A DNA stretch of 64,000 nucleotides from Pelomyxa schiedti (Eukaryota; Evosea; Pelobiontida; Pelomyxidae): positions 186,001 to 250,000 of the forward strand of contig JAHLWZ010000791.1 of the NCBI GenBank assembly GCA_020536535.1, written 5' to 3'. This document shows, in pieces, positions 33,823 to 44,627 of this stretch; position 1 is the stretch's first letter; every line of letters begins with the position of its first letter. A program made the position numbers and the translations under genes. Below the pieces are notes generated by a model that was not told the DNA's origin, made no database searches, and worked only from the letters and a program-made list of their open reading frames with translations.

Positions 33823-35981
33823 ATGGCAGTGATTACTATGTCTGTGGATGTGTTTGTTGTGGTCGCTCTGGTGTTGGCTTCATCAGAATTCCTTTTGGTT
33901 GGCGCAGCAGGTGCCCAAGAATGGAAATCGAGGACGGTGTATCAACTGCTGACTGACAGGTTTTCATCATTATTTATTATTTGTGGTTTGTGATTCCCAA
34001 GAGAACATGGTGGTGAACGAAAATGCTTAGGTGGTCAACTTAAACGGATTTTGTTTCTAGGTTTGCAACAAGTGATGGGAGTGAGCCTGCTTGTCCTGAT
34101 TTGAAACAATATTGTGGTGGAACTTGGCAGGGAGTGGAAAATAAGCTTGACTACATTGCTGGTTTAGTTCTTTGGCTACCTTCTGTTTTTTCCCAATGTC
34201 ATCAAGTCAGGAATGGGATTCGATGCTATATGGATATCACCGGTTGTAAAAAACACACCTCTTGGATACCATGGATACTGGGCTGAAGTATTATCAAGAG
34301 CCTAACAATGTTCCCTAACAATTTCCAGGACTGGTATTTGCCAAACCCTTATTTTGGAAACCAGGATGACTTGGTAAACCTGGTTAAAAAATGTCATGAG
34401 AAAGATATATGGGTGATGATTGATGTTGTTGCTAATCATGTCGGTACTTGTATTGCTGATCATTGGCGTTCATCAACCTTACCCAAGGCCCTGTTGATTT
34501 TAACTACACAACTATTGTTCCATATAATTTGCCGGAACACTATCACGGCTGTGAAGGCTGTGACACCGTTTGTTTCCCAGTATAACTACCTTTCTTAATT
34601 TTGTACAAGAATGCGGACACGGAATGTTGGGTTTATGACTATGACGATCCTTATCAAGTATGTACTTCTGGTTACCATTTTTCCTTCGAGTAATACTTCA
34701 AAGTTAGTGAATTGCAGATTATTTGGGCTTCCTGACTTGAATCAATCTGTACCATTTGTTTATGACACTCTCATAGATTGGATTTCTGGCCTTATGGCTA
34801 GCACTGGAGCAGATGGAATTCGAGTCGATACTGCTCAATATGTAAATCTCCATATGGAGAATAATCCTGATAAAGAAGTAGGTTGACAAATCTTTTTGGA
34901 CAAACTATCTTTCTGCAGCAAATGTCTTTCAGTTTGGGGAGGTGTCTGATGACGATACAGAATTTGTGGCCAGCTTTCAACCTCCTTTTGACAGTGTATT
35001 GAGTTATCCAATGTTCTATACCCTGAGAGTATGCAGTGTTTCCATTACCCATGACGATCTGATCTCCTACCCCAAAGGACGTGTTTTGTTCAGGCTCACC
35101 TATGACCAAAATTCATGGCCAGGAGTTAGACTATGGGATATATTTTCAAGATAAAACTGTCTTAGGAAGTTTTATTGATAACCATGACCAAGTTAGGTTG
35201 GTCACTTTTTGTTAAGTGGACAATTCTAACCGAATTAAGGTTCTTGTGTTGCAATTCAGATGTTGCCTTATATAAGAATGCTTTAGCTTTCGTATTAATG
35301 GCCGATGGAATACCAATTATCTACTACGGCTCGGTAGGCACATCACTGTCCCATTTCTGCTGATAAATGATATTCCAAGGAACAAGAGTTTAATGGTTGC
35401 GGGGATCCCTATGACAGGGAACCCCTATGGCTCTCGGGATATAACACACAAAGTGAACTATATCAATATATAACAACTCTAGTAGCGGAAAGGAAGGCTA
35501 AACAGGTGTAGAAGGAGACAATGACAACAAATTTCGTAACAATTTACCTTCTCAGTTGTGGAACTCTTTGTATGAGGAGAGTACCATCGATGAGAGCTTC
35601 TATTCTTTTTCAAGAGGGGACACCTTTATTGCTTTAACCAACGGGTATAGTTCTTCATTTCCTGGTTCTCCTTTTCATAACCTTTGGGTTGCAGTGGCTC
35701 TGCCCAAGCAGAACTTTCCCGAACCATTACAAGCCACCCATATCAAGTACTTTTACCCCTATCAGTGATTCTCTAATTCACACAATGCAATACAGGTTGG
35801 AACAGTTCTGTGCAATGTGTATGACACTTAGTTTGTTATTGTTATGCCCTGACCCCACCAAAAACAAAGGTTGGACAATGAACAGTGCACCAAAGTGGTA
35901 TCATGCACTGAGAGCCCATCAGGCTGCTTTGGTGTTTCCCTAGAGAATGGCCTCCCACAAGTCCTCATTCCCAGTGAGTAA
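33823..35981 (+). CDS. Secreted alpha-amylase, GH13 (fungal/TAKA-type)
   Basis: The enzyme should hydrolyse internal alpha-1,4 bonds of starch or glycogen after secretion or in food vacuoles. ATG 33823 (or 33838) is followed by a signal peptide (MSVDVFVVVALVLASSEFLL). The mature start SRTVYQLLTDRF and CGGTWQGVENKLDYI match the GH13 subfamily that includes Aspergillus amylases. All four conserved GH13 regions are visible: DVVANHVG (region I, about 34423), GIRVDTAQYV with the nucleophile Asp (II, about 34819), FGEV with the acid/base Glu (III, about 34936), and FIDNHDQV with the transition-state Asp (IV, about 35173). GIPIIYYGSEQEF follows across an intron at about 35330-35376, then DPYDREPLWL. 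The C-terminal beta domain reads SRTITSHPYQ|VGTVLCNVYDT and ends ENGLPQVLIPSE at TAA 35979-35981. At least nine short introns are needed. The catalytic residues are intact, so activity is expected. Confidence 0.9.
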
Positions 35982-36082
35982 GGCACAGAAGTAGCGAATA
36001 ACTGCAACAAGTAAAACAAACCCCTTGGCTTGTTACATTTCTCTGGCAGTGATGATCTGAATTTTTCGGCTGGAATTTTGGG

Positions 36083-38720
36083 ATGGATGCTGGGACTTTG
36101 CCGATTGTGCGGGTAGTTGTGGTGGGTGATGGTGCGTGTTGTTGTAATTATGGGATGTTTATCCTCATGCTTTTTTTCCCCCTGTATGTGCAGAGGGTGT
36201 AGGAAAAACTACGTTGATAGAATCATTACTGAAGGGTTCGTTTGCTACAGAGGTTGATTTTGTGCTACCACGGCATGTCGCTAAAGTAAAATTTCTCACG
36301 AACAAAGGTGCCTGATGTGGTAGATTGCGCTGTAACGAACTCTGTGCCAGGAGCTTGTTTGAAAATATTTGACACTTCCTTTTGTATCTTTCAGCAATGC
36401 TTTGTGATATTCAAATGAAATTCGAAGGAAAAACTCCCTACTCACATCTTTTGAGCCTCCAGTGAAGTAAAGACTACAAGTTTGGCAATTATGAGAACAG
36501 CAGATGTAATTTGCTTGTTGTATGACTGCACACGTGGGAATGTATCTATCTGGCCTACTGAACTGGAAAACCCATTCAACTCTCAGGCTCATGACTCCAT
36601 TTTATCATTCTGGATACCTGAAATAAGACGTGAATGTGGCAGAGTCCCTATTTTGCTTGTGGAAACCAAAAGTGATTTGAAATCCAGCTCAAGGGGTGAA
36701 CCTGCCACACCAGCAATTGAGCATGTACTTCTACCACACCTCCCTCACAGTTGATTTATGGCTTTAGAGTGTGGATTCCTTCGTTGAATGTTCTTCTAAG
36801 CAGTTCAAGTCTGTAGTACGGGTATTTCAGTGTTCCCACAAAGGTAGTGCTTTCTTCTCTTTGTCCAGTTGTAATTTTGTAAGTGTATACACATCCAATC
36901 AGCATTTTATTGGACCGGCAGTTAGGCAAAATGCACCCTCTGTGTGAACAGGCTCTTATTCGTATCTTCAAGTTATGCGACAATGATCACGACGGTGTGC
37001 TAGACGATTTTGAGTTGAACAAATTTCAAGTAATTCATGTGATCATTTTAAATGGCTCTAAAATTATCTATTCTTTGAAGATGCTGTGTTTTCGAGAGCC
37101 TCTCCCTGCAAGTGATCTGGAGAAATTCAAGCAGAGTATTCACTCAACTCTGCCCTCGGGTGTAGATGACCTTGGAAGATTGACACTTGCTGGGTACTGT
37201 GCTCTTTAAATTGACTGTTCTGAAAGAACTTCACAGCTTTCTTTTCACACAAGAAAGTTTTCTCAAAATGGGAAGATATGAGCAAGTCTGGCAAGTGTTG
37301 AACACATTTGGCTATGGTCACGACCTAGAACTCTCACCTGTGTTTTTATATAAACAGTTGAGCGCCTAAGCAATAACCAATCAACTGAAAGACACATTTA
37401 GGGTCGTTGTTGACTCTGAGAATGAAGTCTGCGAACCATCAGCAGCGGCATTAGAGTTCATTTCACACCTCTGTGACTTGCACAATCATCAGTCTCAATC
37501 TTTTCTCTCGTCAGATATTGAGGTGGGACTTCATTGTTTTTATTTCGTGGTAAATCTTCCATAGTCTATGTTTCAAATTGTACCTAGAAACCATCACCTT
37601 ATGGAAAACTATAAATCTGTGTACTTTGATCGATGCGGTAACCTCACCACAGAGGGATTCCTGGCTCTATGGTGGTATGACATCTGCAGTCTTCGAAGTA
37701 ATTTTGAAATTCTGGCAGGTTGAAGTTTTCCAGTGACTGGAAAGGGGCTTTGGCAAGTTTGTCTTATTTAGGATACTCAAATCCACCAGCCACAGCAGTG
37801 ATCGTGAGGTACACTTTAATTATTCGGTTCCTTTTGATAAATTGGAAAAGGCCAAGACGAAACATCGAAATGCGGAAACTGTTCAACATTTTTGTTTTTG
37901 GGTCTCGTGGCTGTGGCAAGGTACACTTCCAGTAAAATTCCTTAACTTACTTTTTACGTAAAAATAGTCCTCATTGCTCAATACCTTTATCAAAAGGCAA
38001 TTTGACCCAAGGTATTTTCCCACAGTGGGAAATCAACGTGTTTGTGGTCCTGTGCAATTTCGTGGAACACTGAAGTACGCTGTGGTAAAAGAGAAAGCAC
38101 AGAAACGAGCATAATTTATAAGAATCACAATCTACAGCTGCATGAATTTCCCTCTGATCTTCAAGTTGCTATGCAACCCTCAGAAATGACCGGGTGTGAC
38201 ATGGCCTGCATTCTGTATGATCAGACTTGTGACTTTTCCTTCCACCATGCAGCAAGAATGTGCTATATTCTCGAAAAAGTGTTATCCCCATAACCTCTAT
38301 ATTCTATTTACAAGCTTTCAGGATTACCCACATATCCCACGAGCCCTAGTTGCAACCAAAGTGGACAACACTTCACAGGTTTGATCCCATTTATTTGTCT
38401 GCTTTGTGTTACAAACATTCTTGTAGTCACCAAATAACGAACAAGCTAAAACTTTCTGCCGCACACACAACATTCCGCAGCCACTCTTCTTCTCAGCAAA
38501 AGAAACCAATTCCGCACTGATACTTACAAAACTCCTATCACACCTGAGTCATCCTCCAAAGGCTTCAACACAGCTTCGTTTGCACCTCAGAACTTTGTAC
38601 TTCCAGCAACTAGTCAGAACAGTTCCACGTGCAATTACCTTTGGTGTTTCAGCACTGGCACTTGCCTTGATTGCCTCCTCCATCCTTCTTCGCTTGTGGA
38701 GAAGACACAAGAGCAGATAG
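36083..38720 (+). CDS. Mitochondrial Rho GTPase (Miro/Gem1)
   Basis: Miro is an outer-membrane GTPase that links mitochondria or related organelles to the cytoskeleton and to ER contacts. Exon 1 (ATG 36083) reads MDAGTLPIVRVVVVGD and splices to EGVGKTTLIESLLKGSF, giving the P-loop GDEGVGKT. ICLLYDCTRGNVS and VPILLVETKSDL (G4) follow. The first EF-hand loop is canonical, DNDHDGVLDDFE (about 36980-37015). The second EF region (about 37410-37680) has no canonical acidic loop. GFLALWWYDI and the ALASLSYLGYS segment follow, then the C-terminal GTPase, NIFVFGSRGCGK (about 37885-37920), with ATKVD as its G4. The last exon ends LRTLYFQQLVRTVPRAIT, a single membrane helix SALALALIASSILLRLW and a short basic tail RRHKSR at TAG 38718-38720, the tail-anchor arrangement of Miro. 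Domain order G-EF-EF-G-TM is complete. Confidence 0.9.
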
Positions 38721-38982
38721 ACCAAAAAAACTAAAAACAAAAAAGGAGTTACTTGCTATCACCAACACAAGTATCAACTTGGTCCCACAAAATTCCTTCC
38801 TTCTTGGGCTGTGATGGGTGATGATCTCGCACAAGCAATTGACTGGGGAACCGTTGGGGCTTGACTGAGTTTTTATTATTTCCTCTCCATGGGCACGGTT
38901 TTTATTATTTCCTCTTCCTTCTTTGTGGAGGAAATGTAGGGTACAACAAGACTGGCCAAAGGAAGGCTGTTGGTCATACACA
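38721..38982. other. Convergent 3' region with small tandem repeat
   Basis: This region lies between the stops of Miro (plus) and tubulin cofactor B (minus). It contains two adjacent copies of GTTTTTATTATTTCCTCT (about 38868-38910, slightly diverged) and otherwise no feature. It holds the 3' UTRs of both genes. Confidence 0.45.
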
Positions 38983-39921
38983 TTACAACTCATCATCCAA
39001 GTCCAACTCCAGCTCGGGAAAATCACCCACCTCGAGTTTTCCTGCTTTGTAGAATGCTCCACAGAGTGGTTTGCATGCAAAGTAGCCTTTGCCGTCACTT
39101 TTGCCAAGAGGTTCATCAAGTTCCACTCCGATCTGTAGCAAATTGCATGTGTTACTTGGGATTTGATGTAGGAAGAAGTACCCAATATCCATGTGCAAAT
39201 GAAACTTTGCCTATATACTTCACTGTGCCCCGAGTGTTCGTTCCAATGACTTGGCATCTGTTACCTTTTTTGTGGGTGAATAACAAGAAATACAGTTGGG
39301 TGCTTACCAATTTTAATGTTGGTTGGTAGAGTTTCCTCCTGCTGAGGTGCAGTAGAAATTGCACCAGTCCGCTTCATGTGCCTGAATGTGTCAGTACGTT
39401 GGTTGTACTTGTCCTCATCAAGAACAAACTTCGCTTCCTCTGCCTGGGTAATTCAAGGTGGGTTAATGCAGTATCCAACAAAAGAGTGGTGGGTGTTACA
39501 ATGTGAGTTTCTGCCCGAGCAAGTTGATTCATTGTTGAAGTTGGGTCAGTATCCACAACTGTTATTTCCAGCCTTGAGTCTTCACCAGCTAAACTACCAA
39601 GTGTTGCACTCATATCAATGGCCTTCTCCCCTGTCTATTCATTAATGACCACAAGAGTTATTTCCTAGCATTATTGGATACAACAATTTAATAAATGAAT
39701 ATGTCCGTAATGTAATAATCCCCACAAAACAATAATAAAAAAAATCCCCCCACCTTGTGCAACATAATTTCCATGTTTGCAGGAGCTGTTCCCATAAGTG
39801 GGTACAGCTTGTCCTTGAGCGTCTCCACAGTCAACGACCGCGACATGATCTTACAAACACGGCACGTAGAGGACGACGCATGAGTGGCCACCACCTCCAC
39901 AGATCCAAACTCCTCGTTCAT
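38983..39921 (-). CDS. TBCB: Tubulin-folding cofactor B
   Basis: TBCB binds alpha-tubulin released from the CCT chaperonin and, with cofactor E, helps alpha/beta-tubulin dimer assembly or disassembly in the cytosol. Exon 1 (ATG 39921) encodes an N-terminal ubiquitin-like domain including [20 protein letters not shown] and MEIMLHK. Exon 2 holds [21 protein letters not shown] middle exon reads [20 protein letters not shown]. The C-terminal exons carry a CAP-Gly domain: [19 protein letters not shown], then [19 protein letters not shown] with GKSDG in place of the usual GKNDG, and [18 protein letters not shown], ending LDDEL at 38983. Length (about 230 residues) and domain order (UBL, linker, CAP-Gly, acidic tail) fit the family. 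Confidence 0.9.
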
Positions 39922-40121
39922 TTGTAAAAGTCTTGGTACTTGGACGACAAGCTACTAGATCAAAATTTAATGATTGCCTCTTCTTGGCCTGGTGAGAAAA
40001 GACATCACAGGATAAAAAGAGCCTCCAGCACTAGAGTCAATTTTGCATAGCACTACACCAAAGTGAAAGAACACTAGTGATTTGTGGAGAATGGTGTTTG
40101 CAACCAACAAGGTATATCACT

Positions 40122-43100
40122 TTACAGTGACAAAGAAAGAACTGTCTGTTGGAGGAGCCGGAAGGTGGTTGTTATGGTGTGGTCCAGGGGGGATATTTGC
40201 TCTGATGAGGGGTGTTGCCCTGTAGAATCAGAAACAGCTGCGTGAAGTTCTGGGGGTGTCATTTTGTTTTGTTATTTTTTTTTTTTGGAGGCAGTCTTCT
40301 TACCAAGTAGCAACTTGATGGCACTTGGAGCCAGGTCAGGAAATGTGGTACATATGGGGACTAGAGATGGCAGTGTGCTTGTAAGAAAAGCGGCAGGTGA
40401 CACAGCACCATGGGATAATGCACTGAAAGGATCACCCCCTGGTAGTGGGGCATCAATGTATTTTTGGAGGTATTTGTTAAGTACCAGTTCGGCCATTTCA
40501 TGGCTTTGAAAGAGTGTGTTAATACATAATTAGCAAAAAAGGCGTTCGTCACCTTCTTGGTATTGGGTACTTTTTCACAAGACAGCCTGTGAGTTGAATG
40601 GCAAACACCTGAAAAAGAGTTATGCCTCCAGAAAGAAATTTATTTGAGTTACTTGTTTTATCATTTGTGGGTGGCAAAGCAACTCATCCAAAAAATCCAA
40701 GCATTTATCTTCCATATTTTCACCACATTTGGAAAGGTGTTGATTAACATACGCATAGAAGGTATTCCCTCTGTTGTAATTGGAATCAAGGATGTGTGGT
40801 AGCCTTGAAAGTGCACTAACTAATGTACATAAGAAAGGCAAAGTGGTGTCTGTGGTACCTTGATCAATATGGGATTTTGACAAAACATCTGGTGCAAAAA
40901 ACTACAGACGATGGTGCGAGTTTCCTCCAGTACACCAACATTGGATAAGCTTGATGCTTTGGATGTGGCAGGTTGCTCCAAGCAATGTTCCAGTAAAAGT
41001 TGTATACAAGCACTATCTTGGGAGAGTATCAGAGTTGTAGTTTCTTCTTGAATTGTATTCTACAAGGATAGTTATTCCCGTTTATTTTTATTTTTAGGAC
41101 ACTCTCACAGGTGGTGACAATTGCGCTTGTGTTGTGAGATGTTTCCGTGAAGCAGTTAGATATAAGTTGAGAATCTGCAATTGTTAGGAAGACAAGACAG
41201 TTGAGCCTAACCTTGAGCATGACTGTTGTTAATGGGGGGCAAAGAAATGCCCGAGGTTCTCTAGTAATAATGCTCAGAGGATCCGATACATAATCCATGT
41301 GTGTGCGTGTGACACTAGAAGCAGATGGTGTCGGATTAGAATGAAGATGCTGTAGTGTTTTTAAACTGAGTTCCCATGGTATTTGTGTGAAAAGTTTCCC
41401 CCATAGAGCCACAAACTTGGTGGTTATATGATAAAACTCGTCTTGAAATCTTTTATAAGCTATAAAAAAAAAGTACATTCAAAACAAGAAGAACCGGTTA
41501 TCCATAATATGAGGCAAAATTTTGTCAGTAATTACATTGAAGTACTCAGAGAGGTCAGGCAATGGCATTTCATCCAAAATACAGAGGACTGGTGGGTATG
41601 TTAGAAAAAAAAAGTAGGAACAGAAATAACCTTCATAAGCAGAGTCAGAGTTGCGTAGTATATCTAGCTTCGCTTCGACCTTGCCTGGATCTAATACTAT
41701 GGGCCCACAAGGTAGATGGAAATCGGCTTTGCTAAAAGATGTAGGTAATAGAACCGGGTATGACGGGATACATTGTTGTGTGCTCTAATTGCTCCATCAA
41801 GCTTGAAACCTCAAGTAATTGTGGCATTTGATCTGCAATGAGTGGCAGTATATCCGAGATCAAGTTGCCAAATGATTCTGGATGTGCTTGAGCATAATTA
41901 AGTGTCTGCTTTACAGGAATCATGTACATCAGATCAGGTGGGTACACTATGAAAGATTTTAGGTCAGAGAGGAGAGCTTGTGCAAACCTGGAGGGGATTT
42001 AATGTCGACCCTAGGATTTGTCTTCAAAACTTCCAATCGGTGGAGCATGTAAGATTCATTATACTGCAGTAAGTAAAGCAGTATCAATGCACGGGCTGAC
42101 ATATTAGGCTAAATAGAGGGAAGAAAAGGTGAATGGGAGAAGTAACGCGAACCTCTTCATGAGAGTTAGGTATTCCAAAAATCTGAAGAATGTCTTCTTT
42201 TCGAATTGGAGACATTTTATACGCGCCATTGTTTGATGTTAACCTTAGCTTCTTTAATGGCTGGAAACAAAATAGGACGCAGAATACTGGTTCACAAATT
42301 GTGTGATGATAGAAGGAAGCAGCGAGTGAACTGGCAGAGCAGAGGCAATTATCTGCTTCGTCAACCATGGTGTAATATCAATACAATATTTGATAAAAAG
42401 ACCATTGCCAAGAAGGTGACGAACGCACCCAATAGTAGTGTTGGGGTTGTTATCACTTTCAGAAAGCTATATTGATTGTATGGTGAATTTTCGTAGGAAG
42501 ATATTGTATTACCCCTTGAACAACTGGAAGGTTTGCAGCTTGCTTGGCAAGGGAAATGTCATCATATACATCTTTCCGTAGGAGGGAGCAAAGAATGTGG
42601 AGAGTAGGGTTTTCTTATCAATGTCAAAACAAACATTTGTAAAGAAGAGTAAAACTGAGGGGGATGCTGATTCTAAGAGTTTGGCGTGCAAGTTCCAGTA
42701 TCTGTGCCAGCTGGCTTGTCTGAATATAAACACCAAGAAGTAGAAGAAGTTCTGTAACAGAGTTTGTCTTCGTCAGATTGGTCATGAGTGATACAATCTC
42801 TTCCTGTGAGAAGCTTGTAAGGAGAAAATAATTGCAAGAGCTAAGGGCCACTTTGGTGGATAGTTCAGATATGTCTGGACAACAAAGAAGAAAGCAGACA
42901 ACTAGTTGCTTTGTTCTGAGATCAATGAGTTTATGTAGCCACCAAAGTGTAATCACCTTGTGGATGATTCCAAATGAGATAGTGCAAATACTGATGCTAT
43001 ATCCACCGGAGCCAGCCTAAATTCCAGTATTGAAACTAGACAGCATAGAAGAAGAAGGGCAGTGTTTGTTTCAGATTTGAGATGGGTTTGACCACAGGCT

Positions 43101-44555
43101 TGAATGTCCTCATTCATCGGGGATTGCAGTTGCAATCTATTTAATAGGGATTGTACAATCTTATCCCTAAGTGCTGGTGGAATTTCTCGCAATGACAAGA
43201 ACCAGCTGGAATCTTCATTGCGGAGCAAGGAACATAAAAAGTCTATCTTTGAGGCATCAGACTCTCCAACTATAGAATCATACTGACTTCATCATGTATG
43301 ACATTCAAAGAAAGTGCAAGCATGACTGAAATTGCCGATGAAAAATTTTGGCTAAGCAGTTGGCTGCGTATAAATAAACTACAATGGGGTGATAGGTAAC
43401 CAATCATTTCCAACACTTTACTTACAAATGTTATTCAAGAGGAATGAGCATTGAAAGGGTAGAGAATTACATGAGAGGTTCTTCTTTTGTCCTATTTTGC
43501 AGAAGGGATTGTATGATGGCATAAAATGAATGTGGCATGTTAGCCGCTAAGTTAACCAGTAGCTGGGGCCCTAATTCAACCCGGAGTAGGCCTTGGCATA
43601 ACTCCTGTAATCAAGTTCAGGCACAAGGAAATCCAGAAGTGAAAATTACTTTAAGTGGAATTAATTTGGGAAAATAAGCCACCACAGTGGGTAGTGCACA
43701 ATTGATTTCATCTAGATACACTGAAAGTCGTTAGATAATAATAACGTGATTATTTCCAAGCACACGGAGTGAATTCAGTATGTCAGAATTGTACTGGTTA
43801 TCCCAAGGGGAATGGGTTAGCCAGTACAAGTCCCCAACAAGTACTGTAAGCCTATCATCTGTGCTTCCTTCTTCAAAGAGCCTCCCAAGATCCCCCTGGC
43901 ACATATCCTGTGCCAGACGACTTTCTTGAAATGTCTGGTGAGAATACAAAGTTAGTGTAGGTTGTGACCCACAAGAACCCACTACCGGTGTTACAATCTG
44001 AAGGTCAGTAAAATAGCTCTGTATTTTCTGAAAATTGGCATTCATGTATCCAGTCACTTTCTCATACTTTTGTTGTTTGTTTGTTTGTGAGGTTGTAGTT
44101 TTTTTTTGTGGAAGTGCAAGTTACAATCCCGCACCCCCCAAAAAAAGACATCTCGAATTTGTACAGAAGGCATCAAAACACGAACCGGCGCCAACACACA
44201 CACACACACACGCGCGCACCTCAGGAGTCGTAGTCAGCCACGCCATCGCCACGCGCTCCTCCGTCGCCGTCGCCGTTGCCCCTCGCCCCTGCTGCGTCCC
44301 GCTGTCCCCCACCAACTTGGGCGCGTGCCGCGCCCACTCGCCCCGCCGCGCCGCCGCCGCCGGTGCCTGCTGCGCTTGCTGCTGCTGCTGCTGTGGCGCG
44401 GGTGGCGGAGCAGCCGCCGTACTCGTCGTCGTCATCAGGCGGCGACCAACCACACGCGACATGGAGCCGCCGCCCAGAGAGACGCCGCATAGCGTCCCTA
44501 CGACGGCGGGTGGCGGCTCGCTGCACTTGTCGGCGCCGGAGCTCTCCACGTCCAT
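40122..44555 (-). CDS. INTS2: Integrator complex subunit 2
   Basis: INTS2 is a helical scaffold subunit of the Integrator complex, which acts on RNA polymerase II transcripts, including snRNA 3' ends, in the nucleus. The gene has many exons. The proposed start is ATG 44555 (MDVESSGADKCSEPPPAVVG) in a GC-rich first exon containing a Gln/Ala/Pro-rich tract. Family-like segments are seen in order: SSWFLSLREIPPALRDKIVQ (about 43220), SFSQEEIVSLMTNLTKTNSV and VYIQTSQLAQILELARQTLR (about 42800-42670), PIRKEDILQIFGIPN (about 42210), DPLSIITREPRAFLCPPLTT (about 41280), and FLTSTLPSLVPICTTFPDLA (about 40380). The last intron starts at the GTAAGAAG donor at about 40303. The final exon reads GQHPSSEQISPLDHTITTTF and LLQQTVLSLSL, ending at TAA 40124-40122. 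The C-terminal half is the surest. The N-terminal exon is chosen for its frame and ATG only. Confidence 0.75.
44197..44220. repeat. (CA)n/(CG)n dinucleotide microsatellite
   Basis: About 24 bases of alternating CACACA then CGCGCG sit at the 3' edge of the GC-rich first exon of the INTS2-like gene. It probably lies in the intron, next to a GTGCGCG donor-like site on the minus strand. Confidence 0.7.
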
Positions 44556-44627
44556 GGTTTTTTCTCGCGAGATGTAAGTTGAAAATTAATTTTAAAGAAC
44601 AAACAGTTTTTGATGCGATCCGGGGGT

